Source: Lautropia sp. (GTDB lineage: Bacteria; Pseudomonadota; Gammaproteobacteria; Burkholderiales; Burkholderiaceae_E). Taken from it: 5,194 bases of DNA. The notes beneath the pieces are model-generated. The model made no database searches and had not been told where the DNA came from. It saw only the letters and a program-made list of their open reading frames with translations. Within the stretch, counting starts at the first letter, position 1; every line of letters starts with the position of its first letter. A program made the position numbers and the translations under genes. The stretch is from positions 1 through 5,194 of the forward strand of contig JACCRJ010000101.1 in NCBI GenBank assembly GCA_013813615.1. The letters are read 5' to 3'. Shown here in pieces: positions 1-5,194 of this stretch.

Positions 1-634
1 GCAGAGCTTCAACCGCCTTCTGGTGAAGCTGAAGAAAGAGATCATCACGTTCCGGCAGCCGGGTTGCCGGCCGGCAAGCGGGCGTGCGGCGAGCGTCGAT
101 GCCCGGTCGCTCGCGCGCTGGCTCGACCGCGGCTGCGACGACCAGGGCCGGCCGGTCGTGATGGTGGATACTCGCAACGCGTTCGAAACCCGGGTCGGCG
201 GTTTCGCCGGCGCCGTCGATCCCCATCTCGAGTCGTTTACCGACCTGCCGCGCGCGCTCGGAAGCTGCCGGGAGGATCTCGCCGGCAAGCGCGTCGTCAC
301 TTACTGCACCGGCGGCATCCGCTGCGAAAAGGCAGCCCTCTATCTGGATGCCCAGGGCTTCGAGAATGTGGTCCAACTCGATGGCGGCGTCTTGAGGTAC
401 TTCGAAGAGGTCGGTGGGCGCCATTGGCGGGGTGAGCTTTTTGTCTTCGACAAGCGTGTGTCCCTCAAGCCCGACCTGAGCCCCGGCACCTGGGAGCAGG
501 ACTACGCCTCGCGGGAGATCCGGCCAGCTGGCACGGCGACCCGGCGCCCCGGCGTGAACTCACACGGTGACGCGCACCCTGACGCTCCATCGGGCGCCCT
601 CGCGCGAACGGACGCACCAGACCTCCCCGAATGA
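1..634 (+). CDS. trhO: TrhO-like rhodanese-domain tRNA uridine(34) hydroxylase, 5' partial
   Basis: The frame is open from base 2 (Q-S-F-N-R-L-L-V-K-L-K-K-E...), so the gene starts outside the window; the GTG at 23 is an internal valine. The visible part begins at the end of the N-terminal acylphosphatase-like domain (LLVKLKKEIITF). It continues through a rhodanese domain with VVMVDTRNAFE and the loop YCTGGIRCEKAAL, whose first Cys is the expected catalytic one (about residue 95 counting from base 23). The family block LDGGVLRYFEEVGG...FVFDKRV follows. In the characterised family, TrhO makes 5-hydroxyuridine at the wobble position of tRNAs using oxygen; assignment here is by family. After FVFDKRVSL about 55 residues are polar, rich in A, P, D and R, and match no domain I know. 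The TGA stop overlaps the ATG of the next gene (ATGA, 631-634), implying one mRNA. The family call is firm; the exact reaction is inferred, since related rhodanese proteins are often annotated only as sulfurtransferases. Confidence 0.9.
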   Translation, partial: QSFNRLLVKLKKEIITFRQPGCRPASGRAASVDARSLARWLDRGCDDQGRPVVMVDTRNAFETRVGGFAGAVDPHLESFTDLPRALGSCREDLAGKRVVTYCTGGIRCEKAALYLDAQGFENVVQLDGGVLRYFEEVGGRHWRGELFVFDKRVSLKPDLSPGTWEQDYASREIRPAGTATRRPGVNSHGDAHPDAPSGALARTDAPDLPE

Positions 635-1638
635 TGCCGGCAGTCACCGGCACGCGGCAGCACCGGCTTGCCGTCGCCACCCTGGTCCTCTGCACGCTGC
701 TCTGGAGCACGGCAGGCGTGGTGACACGGCAGCTGGAGCACGCCGGCGGATTCGAGCTCACCTTCTGGCGCTCCCTCTCCTGCGTGCTGTTCGTCGGCGG
801 CTACCTGATCGCCACCAGCCGCTCGCGCTGGCTCGCCGTTGTCACTGCCTGCGGTGTGCCGGGCATCGTCTCCGGCGTGATGTGGGCGGTCATGTTCACC
901 TGCTTCATGATCGCTCTCACCATCACGACGGTGGCCAAGACCCTGGTGGTGATGGCAGTCGCGCCGCTGCTGACCGCGGTGCTCGCCTGGCTCGTACTCA
1001 AGGAGCGGATCGCGCCTCGCACCTGGATGGCAGTGCTGGTCGCGGGCGCGGGCATCGTCTGGATGGTGCGGGACGGCCTGCAGACGGGCGAAGGCAGCAG
1101 CGGCCTGTGGGGGATGCTGGTCGCGGCCGGCGTGCCGCTGGCTTCTGCGGTCAACCTCATCAACATGAAGCGCCAGCAGGCCGCGGTCGACCTGGTGCCG
1201 GCGATCCTCATCGGCGGGCTGATCTCCTGCCTGGCGATGCTGCCCCTCATCCTTCCAACCCGTGCGACAGGGCATGACATCCTGCTGCTGTCGATCCTGG
1301 GCGGTTTCCAGCTTGGCCTGCCGTGCATCCTGATGATCCGGGCGGCGCGCTACCTCTCACCCCAGGAAACGGCCCTGCTTTCGCTGCTGGAGGTGGTTTT
1401 CGGCCCCCTGTGGGCCTGGCTCGGTGCCGGCGAACAGCCGGCCGCGGCGACCCTGTATGGCGGCGCGCTGATCCTTGCTGCGCTGCTAGCCAACGAGTTG
1501 CTGGCACCGAAGCGCGAGCACGCGAATGCGGCTGCGAGGCCGGCCGCTGCTGACCCGGCGCCCGCAACTGACCCGGCGGCCGCTGCCGCCAGCGCCGGGG
1601 CTCAGGCGGTGCGGATGACGAAGTCGAAACTCGCCTGA
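631..1638 (+). CDS. EamA/DMT-superfamily membrane transporter
   Basis: This 335-residue protein is strongly hydrophobic, with about ten predicted membrane segments in two EamA repeats, the usual size for drug/metabolite transporters. Repeat one runs from TLLWSTAGVVTRQL (about 22-35) through FWRS to VAPLLTAVLAWLVLKERI (110-127). Repeat two runs from about 159 and ends with SPQETALLSLLEVVFGPLWA (243-262) and LGAGEQP. These proteins export or import small metabolites in the inner membrane; the substrate cannot be read from the sequence. Two adjacent ATGs (631 and 634) both overlap the upstream TGA and no Shine-Dalgarno sequence is visible, so translation probably depends on ribosomes finishing the upstream gene. 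From about residue 293 the tail is low-complexity Ala/Pro. Its last 12 codons lie antisense over the end of the convergent dioxygenase gene, so the tail may be a recent read-through extension. Family call firm, role unknown. Confidence 0.92.
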   Translation: MMPAVTGTRQHRLAVATLVLCTLLWSTAGVVTRQLEHAGGFELTFWRSLSCVLFVGGYLIATSRSRWLAVVTACGVPGIVSGVMWAVMFTCFMIALTITTVAKTLVVMAVAPLLTAVLAWLVLKERIAPRTWMAVLVAGAGIVWMVRDGLQTGEGSSGLWGMLVAAGVPLASAVNLINMKRQQAAVDLVPAILIGGLISCLAMLPLILPTRATGHDILLLSILGGFQLGLPCILMIRAARYLSPQETALLSLLEVVFGPLWAWLGAGEQPAAATLYGGALILAALLANELLAPKREHANAAARPAAADPAPATDPAAAAASAGAQAVRMTKSKLA

Positions 1639-2225
1639 ACCTGTCCCGCCGGGGGGCCGGACGTCTGTCCCGCCGACGGCTCGGCCAGTGAAACCAGCAG
1701 GGCCGGTGAGAAAATACGGTCGTTCCGGTTCTGCGCCTCGGCCGGGAAATAGAGCTGGGTGGTGAGCACCGGTCCGCCGGGCGCCTGCAGCTTGACGTGG
1801 ATGTGCCGGGTGCGCCCGGGATAAAGTCCCGGCAACACCGTCTCCAGTCGATAGCGCCCCTCTGCATCCGTGAACTGGTGACCGCGCAGCCGGTAACCGC
1901 GATTGTCGTAGTCGCCGTATCCATCCGCCTGCCAGAAATCCAGCAATGCGCCGCCGAGGGCAGCGCAGCCGACGCCGCGCACCACGCCGGTGAGGACGAG
2001 TCGGGTTCCAGGCAGGTCGGTGTCCAGCAGCGACCGGCGCAGGGGCGAGTTGCGCGAGAAGTAAGGCCCCTCGGTCTGCCGAGGCGTCGAATCCGCATCG
2101 GCGCCGCAGGCCGGCGTAGCGGCCAACGATGCGACCGGCAGCGGCAGTATCAGGCCGGCGGCGAGGCCGCTGCCGATGGGCCCGACGGTCAGACCTTGCG
2201 AGAGCCGGCGGCGGGTTTTCTTCAT
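1602..2225 (-). CDS. Exported intradiol ring-cleavage dioxygenase-like protein
   Basis: This 207-residue protein has an N-terminal signal with a twin-arginine-like motif (TRRRLSQ, residues 4-10), a hydrophobic core and ASLA near 32-35, suggesting Tat export of a folded metalloprotein. The mature part has intradiol dioxygenase hallmarks: TEGPYF (51-56), DFWQAD (96-101), YRLRGHQFTDAEGRY (111-125) and RHIHVKL (140-146). The four expected Fe(III) ligands are present: Tyr106, Tyr135, His141 and His143. The family cleaves catechol-type rings between the two hydroxyls. This short, exported form lacks the long N-terminal dimerisation region of cytoplasmic catechol dioxygenases, so its substrate is unknown. 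The ATG at 2225 is chosen because AAGGAG lies six bases upstream. An in-frame ATG at 2240 would add five residues and overlap the upstream stop as ATGA, but its only GGAG is 11 bases away. The 3' end overlaps the convergent transporter gene by 37 bases. Fold call strong; activity inferred. Confidence 0.88.
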   Translation of the reverse strand: MKKTRRRLSQGLTVGPIGSGLAAGLILPLPVASLAATPACGADADSTPRQTEGPYFSRNSPLRRSLLDTDLPGTRLVLTGVVRGVGCAALGGALLDFWQADGYGDYDNRGYRLRGHQFTDAEGRYRLETVLPGLYPGRTRHIHVKLQAPGGPVLTTQLYFPAEAQNRNDRIFSPALLVSLAEPSAGQTSGPPAGQVQASFDFVIRTA

Positions 2226-2249
2226 TGCAGTCTCCTTCATTGCAGTCTC
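2220..2249 (-). repeat. Perfect 15-bp tandem duplication across a gene junction
   Basis: On the minus strand the 15-mer GAGACTGCAATGAAG occurs twice with no gap (2249-2235 and 2234-2220). Each copy contains an ATG. The upstream ATG (2240) overlaps the TGA of the zinc-ribbon gene, and the downstream ATG (2225) is the favoured dioxygenase start. The join between copies creates the AAGGAG ribosome binding site. Being 15 bases long, the duplication keeps the reading frame. Confidence 0.95.
2232..2237 (-). promoter_or_regulatory. Ribosome binding site of the dioxygenase gene
   Basis: AAGGAG on the minus strand is six bases before the ATG at 2225, a near-ideal Shine-Dalgarno match and spacing. It decides the start in favour of 2225 over 2240. 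It lies inside the duplicated segment and overlaps the last base of the upstream ATG and the upstream stop codon, so initiation may be affected by ribosomes terminating on the preceding gene. Confidence 0.75.
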
Positions 2250-2641
2250 GGCTCCACCCGGTCGTCCGGGATCAAGGCAGGCAGCGGCTCGGCCCGCCGG
2301 GTCAGGTCGGCCAGGCAGAAGCGGCAGCGCCTGGCCTCGCTGCGGACCACTTCGCTGCAGGACGGGCAAAGCCGCAGTCCGCCGCGGCCTTGCCTCGCGT
2401 CGCGGCGTACCCGGAGGTCCGGCCGCTCCGCGAACAAGAGCAGCATCAGGGCCGCGATCAGCGGCGTCAGCAGTATCGCAAGGCAGAGCCACCACAAGGG
2501 CGAGCGGCCGCGGCCATGCGCGGCGATGGCAATCAGGATCACGCAGAGCAGCCAGGCCAGCACGAGCCAGATGGCCACGAAGATGCTGGCACCAGCCATG
2601 GCCGCCGTGATTGTCGCCAACGTACCTGCCATTCCTAGCAT
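2237..2641 (-). CDS. Small membrane protein with C-terminal zinc ribbon
   Basis: This is a 134-residue protein of unknown function. A long hydrophobic stretch (about residues 5-41) and a second one (about 49-70, LWWLCLAILLTPLIAALML) predict two or three membrane segments. A basic linker (RVRRDARQGRG) follows, and then a zinc ribbon CPSC-x10-CRFC with cysteines 92, 95, 106 and 109. The context around these cysteines (CPSCSEVVRSEARRCRFC) is typical of the small ribbons often attached to bacterial membrane or PLDc_N-like proteins. The basic linker suggests that the ribbon faces the cytoplasm. The ATG at 2641 has GGGGGA six bases upstream, while inner Met4 and Met15 lack a ribosome binding site. 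The TGA (2239-2237) lies within the tandem duplication at the start of the dioxygenase gene, so the two are probably co-transcribed. I see no direct evidence of function. Confidence 0.8.
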   Translation of the reverse strand: MLGMAGTLATITAAMAGASIFVAIWLVLAWLLCVILIAIAAHGRGRSPLWWLCLAILLTPLIAALMLLLFAERPDLRVRRDARQGRGGLRLCPSCSEVVRSEARRCRFCLADLTRRAEPLPALIPDDRVEPRLQ

Positions 2642-2776
2642 TCGTCGTCCCCCGGGGCAAAGAACCCGCAGCCGCGCACCAGCTGCTGCACTGCTGCGCG
2701 CCGTCTACCCTATCATGCCGCAGTTGCAGCGTTCCCCGAAATCGAAGAGAGACAATCTTCTGAGCACCACCGCCGC
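2642..2776. promoter_or_regulatory. Divergent intergenic spacer, probable promoter region
   Basis: These 135 bases separate the start of the minus-strand zinc-ribbon gene from the start of the plus-strand DUF456 gene, so promoters for both directions should lie here. The best -10-like hexamer is TATCAT (2711-2716, + strand, 5 of 6 to consensus), about 60 bases before the DUF456 start. It has no convincing -35 partner at 17 bases. A TTGCAG (2724-2729) and a GACAAT (2751-2756) are present but spaced too far apart (21 bases). No clear operator or inverted repeat is seen. The location is sound; individual promoter elements are guesses. Confidence 0.4.
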
Positions 2777-3259
2777 ATGGACACCGCCCTCTGGATTCTG
2801 GCCGTACTGCTGATCGTGGTCGGCGTGGCCGGCACCGTGCTGCCGGCCCTGCCGGGCGTGATCCTCGTCCTGGCAGGCATCGTCCTCGGCGCATGGATCG
2901 ATGACTTCGTCCGCGTGAGCGGCATGACGGTGGCGATCGTCGCCGTGCTCGCGGTTGCAGCCTGGCTGATCGAATACGCCGCCGGCGTGCTGGGCGCCCG
3001 GAAGGCCGGCGCGAGCAAGGAGGCGATCTTCGGCGCGCTGATCGGCACGGTCCTCGGCATCTTCACCGGGCTGATCGGATTGCTGTTCCTGCCACTGCTG
3101 GGCGCGGTGATCGGCCAGTACCTGGTGGACCGCGACCTGATCCGGGCCCGCGACGTCGGCATTGCGACCTGGCTGGGAATGGCCGCCGGGATGCTCGCCA
3201 AGATCGCGCTGTCTTTCGTCATGATCGGGATCTTCATTGCGGCGCTGCTGATTGAATGA
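2777..3259 (+). CDS. DUF456 family membrane protein
   Basis: This 160-residue, very hydrophobic protein has the DUF456 signature near its start (GVAGTVLPALPGVILVLAGI, residues 16-35). A glycine-rich second half follows (FGALIGTVLGIFTGLIGLLF and LPLLGAVIGQYL), which is typical of the family's glycine-zipper-like segments. About four to five membrane helices are likely, with charged loops near WIDDFVR, GARKAGASKE and DRDLIRARD. Family function is not established. The length matches the family, so the ATG at 2777 is taken as the start even though no Shine-Dalgarno sequence is visible in the preceding bases and no in-frame alternative start codon lies close upstream. It is transcribed alone, divergent from the zinc-ribbon/dioxygenase pair and convergent with the pirin gene. 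The stop is one base before a perfect hairpin. Confidence 0.9.
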   Translation: MDTALWILAVLLIVVGVAGTVLPALPGVILVLAGIVLGAWIDDFVRVSGMTVAIVAVLAVAAWLIEYAAGVLGARKAGASKEAIFGALIGTVLGIFTGLIGLLFLPLLGAVIGQYLVDRDLIRARDVGIATWLGMAAGMLAKIALSFVMIGIFIAALLIE

Positions 3260-3260
3260 A

Positions 3261-3280
3261 GGGATCCCACACGGGATCCC
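3261..3280. terminator. Hairpin between convergent genes, possible terminator
   Basis: GGGATCCC-ACAC-GGGATCCC forms a perfect 8-bp GC-rich stem with a 4-base loop. It starts two bases after the DUF456 stop and lies 13 bases beyond the pirin stop on the other strand. On the plus strand it is followed by CCTGATTCC, with no T-run. On the minus strand it is followed by TTCATTCAATC, moderately T-rich, so termination of the GMC-pirin transcript is the better case. Because each arm is itself a palindrome, the two arms are also direct repeats. Confidence 0.5.
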
Positions 3281-3293
3281 CCTGATTCCGGAG

Positions 3294-3992
3294 CTAAGGC
3301 AGCAGGAAGACCAGCACCTCGGCATGCTGCCCCTGGTCCACCACGACTTCAGGCTCGCCGGTCAGTTTGAGCGCGTCGCCCGCTCCCAGTTTGCGGCCGT
3401 TGACGACAACGGCGCCGCGCGCCACATGGACATACGCCCGCCGGCCCTCCTCGACTGCGAGCCTGGCCTGCTCGCTGCCATCGAAGACCCCGGCGTACAG
3501 CATCGCCTGCTGGTGGATCACCACCGAGCCGTCACGCCCGTCCGGCGAGGCAACCAGGCGAAGCCTGCCGCGCTTCTGCTCGGCCGGGAAGTTCTTCTCC
3601 TCGTACGAAGGCGCGATACCGCGCCGATCCGGCTCGATCCAGATCTGGAGGAAATGCGTGACGCCGTCCTTCTGCGCGTTGAACTCGGAGTGCTCGACCC
3701 CGGTGCCGGCGCTCATGCGCTGCACGTCTCCCGGCCGGATCGCGGAGCCGTTGCCGAGGCTGTCGCGGTGGCCGAGGGTGCCGGTCAGGACATAACTGAT
3801 GATTTCCATGTCCCGGTGACCGTGGGTGCCGAATCCCTTGCCGGGCGCAACACGGTCCTCGTTGATCACCCGCAGCGGACCGAAGCCCATGTGGGCCGGG
3901 TCGTGGTAGCCGGCAAAGGAGAAGCTGTGGTCGGACACCAGCCAGCCGTGGTCGGCATGGCCGCGCTCGGATGCGGGGCGAGTTTCAATCAT
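3294..3992 (-). CDS. Pirin family cupin protein (YhhW-like, possible quercetinase)
   Basis: This 232-residue bicupin matches the usual pirin length. The N-terminal cupin holds the metal site: THGHRDMEIISYVL gives His57 and His59, and GTGVEHSEFN gives His101 and Glu103. These are the positions of the metal ligands in E. coli YhhW, as I recall them. Other family blocks are FSFAGYHDP (24-32), GFGPLRVINEDRV (36-48) and FLQIWIEPDRRGI (about 114-126). Bacterial pirins of this type can oxidise quercetin in vitro, but the physiological substrate is generally unknown and some pirins act as redox or protein-interaction factors. The start at 3992 is preferred over the upstream in-frame ATG at 4040, because the family N-terminus (MIETRPASERG) starts here and AAAGG is seven bases upstream. 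It follows the GMC oxidoreductase gene by 10 bases, so the two are probably made together. Confidence 0.93.
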   Translation of the reverse strand: MIETRPASERGHADHGWLVSDHSFSFAGYHDPAHMGFGPLRVINEDRVAPGKGFGTHGHRDMEIISYVLTGTLGHRDSLGNGSAIRPGDVQRMSAGTGVEHSEFNAQKDGVTHFLQIWIEPDRRGIAPSYEEKNFPAEQKRGRLRLVASPDGRDGSVVIHQQAMLYAGVFDGSEQARLAVEEGRRAYVHVARGAVVVNGRKLGAGDALKLTGEPEVVVDQGQHAEVLVFLLP

Positions 3993-3999
3993 TTGGCTA

Positions 4000-4004
4000 C
4001 CTTT
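4000..4004 (-). promoter_or_regulatory. Ribosome binding site of the pirin gene
   Basis: AAAGG on the minus strand ends seven bases before the ATG at 3992. It overlaps the TAA stop of the upstream GMC gene (TAAAGG), which supports one operon with coupled translation and rejects the longer start at 4040. Confidence 0.65.
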
Positions 4005-5194
4005 ATTCCAGGTTGGAAAACACACCGACCGCATGGGCATTGCTCAACCGGTCCTTGATCCGGTCGCACACACGGATCGCCAGCGCAATAATGGTAAGAG
4101 TCGGCGGTGCGCAGCCGCTGGTCGGGAATACGGAACTGCTGGCCACGAAGAGATTCCCCACTCCGTGCACCCTGCAGTCGGCGTCCACCACTCCACGCCG
4201 GGGATCGCTGTCCATGCGGGTGGTGCCGGACGGATGATGGGCTGACATCTGCGCGAGCAAGGGGTATCCGCCGCGTCGATCCAGCCGCAACTCCCCGATG
4301 CCGGCCCGGGCCAGTTCGTCCTTGAGCTTGTCCTGAGTCCGCATGATGCTGTAGACGTCAAGCTCGTTCCAACGGAAGATGACGCGGCTTTCCGGAAGGC
4401 CGGTTGCGTCGATCGAGTCCCCGAGCGTGATGCGATTAGCAGAATCAGGCGACTGTTCGCACATCTGATGGACTTCCAGTGAAGAGAAGCGCCGCTCGAA
4501 ATTCTCGACGACATGCCAGCCCAGGCTGTCGAAGTTGAACTCGGGCCGGTACTTTATCCTGCGCACCATCCTGACGTAGAACAGGTCGTCCAGCCCCGAC
4601 GCGATCTTCCGGACATGCGCCAGGGCGTCGGGAGGAGGAAAGCGCCCCCGGCGCCAGGCGGCAACCAGGGTGCGCAGGGATCGGTGGGCAGGGGAACGGT
4701 AGGTCGTTCCTCGGCCGAATGGACGATGGGCGAGCTGATAGAGCGAGAAGCGTTCCTCGGGCGAGAAGCTGATCAGGTTGCCGATGAGACCTTCGGTCTC
4801 GAGGACCTCGTCGGACAAAGTGAGCTTGCCAAGGACGTGTTGTCCCTGCACCAGCCGCATGTCGTAGAACGAGAACCGGCGCAAACCAACGGGCGAAGTG
4901 GGAATCAGCGAGCCGGTTCTGACAATCTGGCGGTCCATCAGGAAGCGCCCGACGAGGTCATGGCGATTGCCGAGACCCGCCTTCTCGACGGCACGTGATG
5001 CGAGCAGCAGACGCGGTACCTCGAAGGCGCCCTGCGCCAGAATGATCATGCGAGGCTTCACCCGGAAGCGAGTGCCAGGCAGGCATGCCACCCTGACGGC
5101 CGTCACGGCGTGGGCATCCGGAGATACTTCAAGCTCAATGGCGGTGGACCACGTCATCAGCGTGAGGTTGCGACTTGCGGCGAGACGCTGCGGC
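4003..5194 (-). CDS. GMC family FAD-dependent oxidoreductase, 5' partial
   Basis: About 396 residues are visible; the frame stays open to the window edge (LAASRNLTLMTWSTAIELEV), so the N-terminal FAD-binding GxGxxG part lies outside. The ATG at 5157 is internal. Numbering from it, the family block MIILAQGAFEVPRLLLASRA (37-56) is present, followed by a substrate domain. The GMC C-terminal domain then follows, with HHPSGTTRMDSDP (307-319), GVVDADCRVHGVGNLFVASS (322-341) and VFPTSGCAPPTLTIIALAIR (343-362). GMC enzymes oxidise alcohols, sugars or sterols using FAD, with a catalytic His (in HHPSGT) and a second His or Asn. The second position, usually Asn in the SGxANPTLT motif, reads Pro351 here (codon CCG), so catalysis may be altered. 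The end, DRLSNAHAVGVFSNLE, is a short polar tail. The pirin gene follows 10 bases downstream. Family call firm, substrate unknown. Confidence 0.92.
   Translation of the reverse strand, partial: PQRLAASRNLTLMTWSTAIELEVSPDAHAVTAVRVACLPGTRFRVKPRMIILAQGAFEVPRLLLASRAVEKAGLGNRHDLVGRFLMDRQIVRTGSLIPTSPVGLRRFSFYDMRLVQGQHVLGKLTLSDEVLETEGLIGNLISFSPEERFSLYQLAHRPFGRGTTYRSPAHRSLRTLVAAWRRGRFPPPDALAHVRKIASGLDDLFYVRMVRRIKYRPEFNFDSLGWHVVENFERRFSSLEVHQMCEQSPDSANRITLGDSIDATGLPESRVIFRWNELDVYSIMRTQDKLKDELARAGIGELRLDRRGGYPLLAQMSAHHPSGTTRMDSDPRRGVVDADCRVHGVGNLFVASSSVFPTSGCAPPTLTIIALAIRVCDRIKDRLSNAHAVGVFSNLE

Noticed and set aside
64..77. Perfect 14-bp palindrome TTGCCGGCCGGCAA
   Set aside because: It lies inside trhO-like coding sequence, has no loop for a hairpin, and such GC palindromes are expected in GC-rich DNA.
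502..1275. Long minus-strand open frame (257 codons) antisense to the trhO end and the transporter
   Set aside because: The translation is rich in His, Arg, Gln and Asp with no domain pattern. It is antisense to a clear EamA gene and is explained by high GC content removing stop codons.
1641..1675. 11-bp direct repeat CTGTCCCGCCG (1641-1651 and 1665-1675)
   Set aside because: It encodes a repeated AGQ in the variable, Pro/Gly-rich end of the dioxygenase and is short; probably chance or local low complexity.
2724..2756. Possible -35 TTGCAG and -10 GACAAT upstream of DUF456
   Set aside because: The spacing of 21 bases is too long and both hexamers are imperfect, so I do not call a specific promoter.
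1797..2813. Plus-strand open frame of 338 codons across the dioxygenase and zinc-ribbon genes
   Set aside because: It is Arg/Ala/Gln-rich without recognisable motifs and runs antisense to two genes with clear signatures; a GC-driven shadow.
2226..2894. Upstream in-frame extension of the dioxygenase reading frame to 2894
   Set aside because: It would read through the zinc-ribbon gene in another frame and place the Tat-like signal in the interior of the protein. The start at 2225 has a strong ribosome binding site.
3993..4040. Longer pirin start at 4040 adding 16 residues
   Set aside because: The extra residues overlap the GMC coding end and are unlike pirin N-termini; the ATG at 3992 has its own Shine-Dalgarno sequence.
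3252..4058. Plus-strand open frame of 268 codons antisense to the pirin gene
   Set aside because: No family pattern, and it lies over a pirin gene with all metal ligands present.
4513..4998. Plus-strand open frame of 161 codons within the GMC gene
   Set aside because: It is antisense to conserved GMC sequence and has no motif of its own.

Overview
The window is GC-rich and densely coded, with no RNA gene, IS element, CRISPR array or prophage gene that I can recognise. The families present and the strong G/C preference at third codon positions suggest a high-GC Pseudomonadota bacterium. The TrhO-like protein resembles versions I associate with Gammaproteobacteria (Xanthomonas-like). That placement is inference; no marker gene here fixes the taxon.

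Left (1-1638, + strand): the 3' part of a rhodanese-type tRNA U34 hydroxylase (TrhO-like, cut by the window edge) is joined by an ATGA stop/start overlap to an EamA/DMT-family membrane transporter. The pair looks translationally coupled although no functional link is obvious. The transporter runs 37 bases tail-to-tail into the gene on the opposite strand.

Middle (1602-2641, - strand): a small membrane protein with a C-terminal four-cysteine zinc ribbon is followed by an exported intradiol-dioxygenase-like protein. The dioxygenase has a Tat-like signal and all four expected iron ligands. The junction between these two genes carries a perfect 15-bp in-frame tandem duplication that duplicates the start codon and supplies the ribosome binding site of the second gene. 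A 135-bp divergent spacer (2642-2776) separates this pair from the next gene.

Right (2777-5194): a + strand DUF456 membrane protein stands alone and converges on a - strand pair made of a truncated GMC-family FAD oxidoreductase followed by a pirin-family cupin. The pirin ribosome binding site overlaps the stop codon of the GMC gene, so these two are very probably one operon. A perfect hairpin lies between the convergent DUF456 and pirin genes and may terminate transcription, mainly from the pirin side.

Three predicted redox or metal enzymes (intradiol dioxygenase, GMC oxidoreductase, pirin) lie within about 3.6 kb, but they are in two separate transcription units and I see no proof of a shared pathway. 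Most of the window looks like ordinary chromosomal gene content. The points worth a second look are the start-codon duplication, the replaced active-site residue in the GMC protein, the convergent gene overlap and the unusual trhO-transporter coupling. I do not see convincing evidence of a wholly new system.
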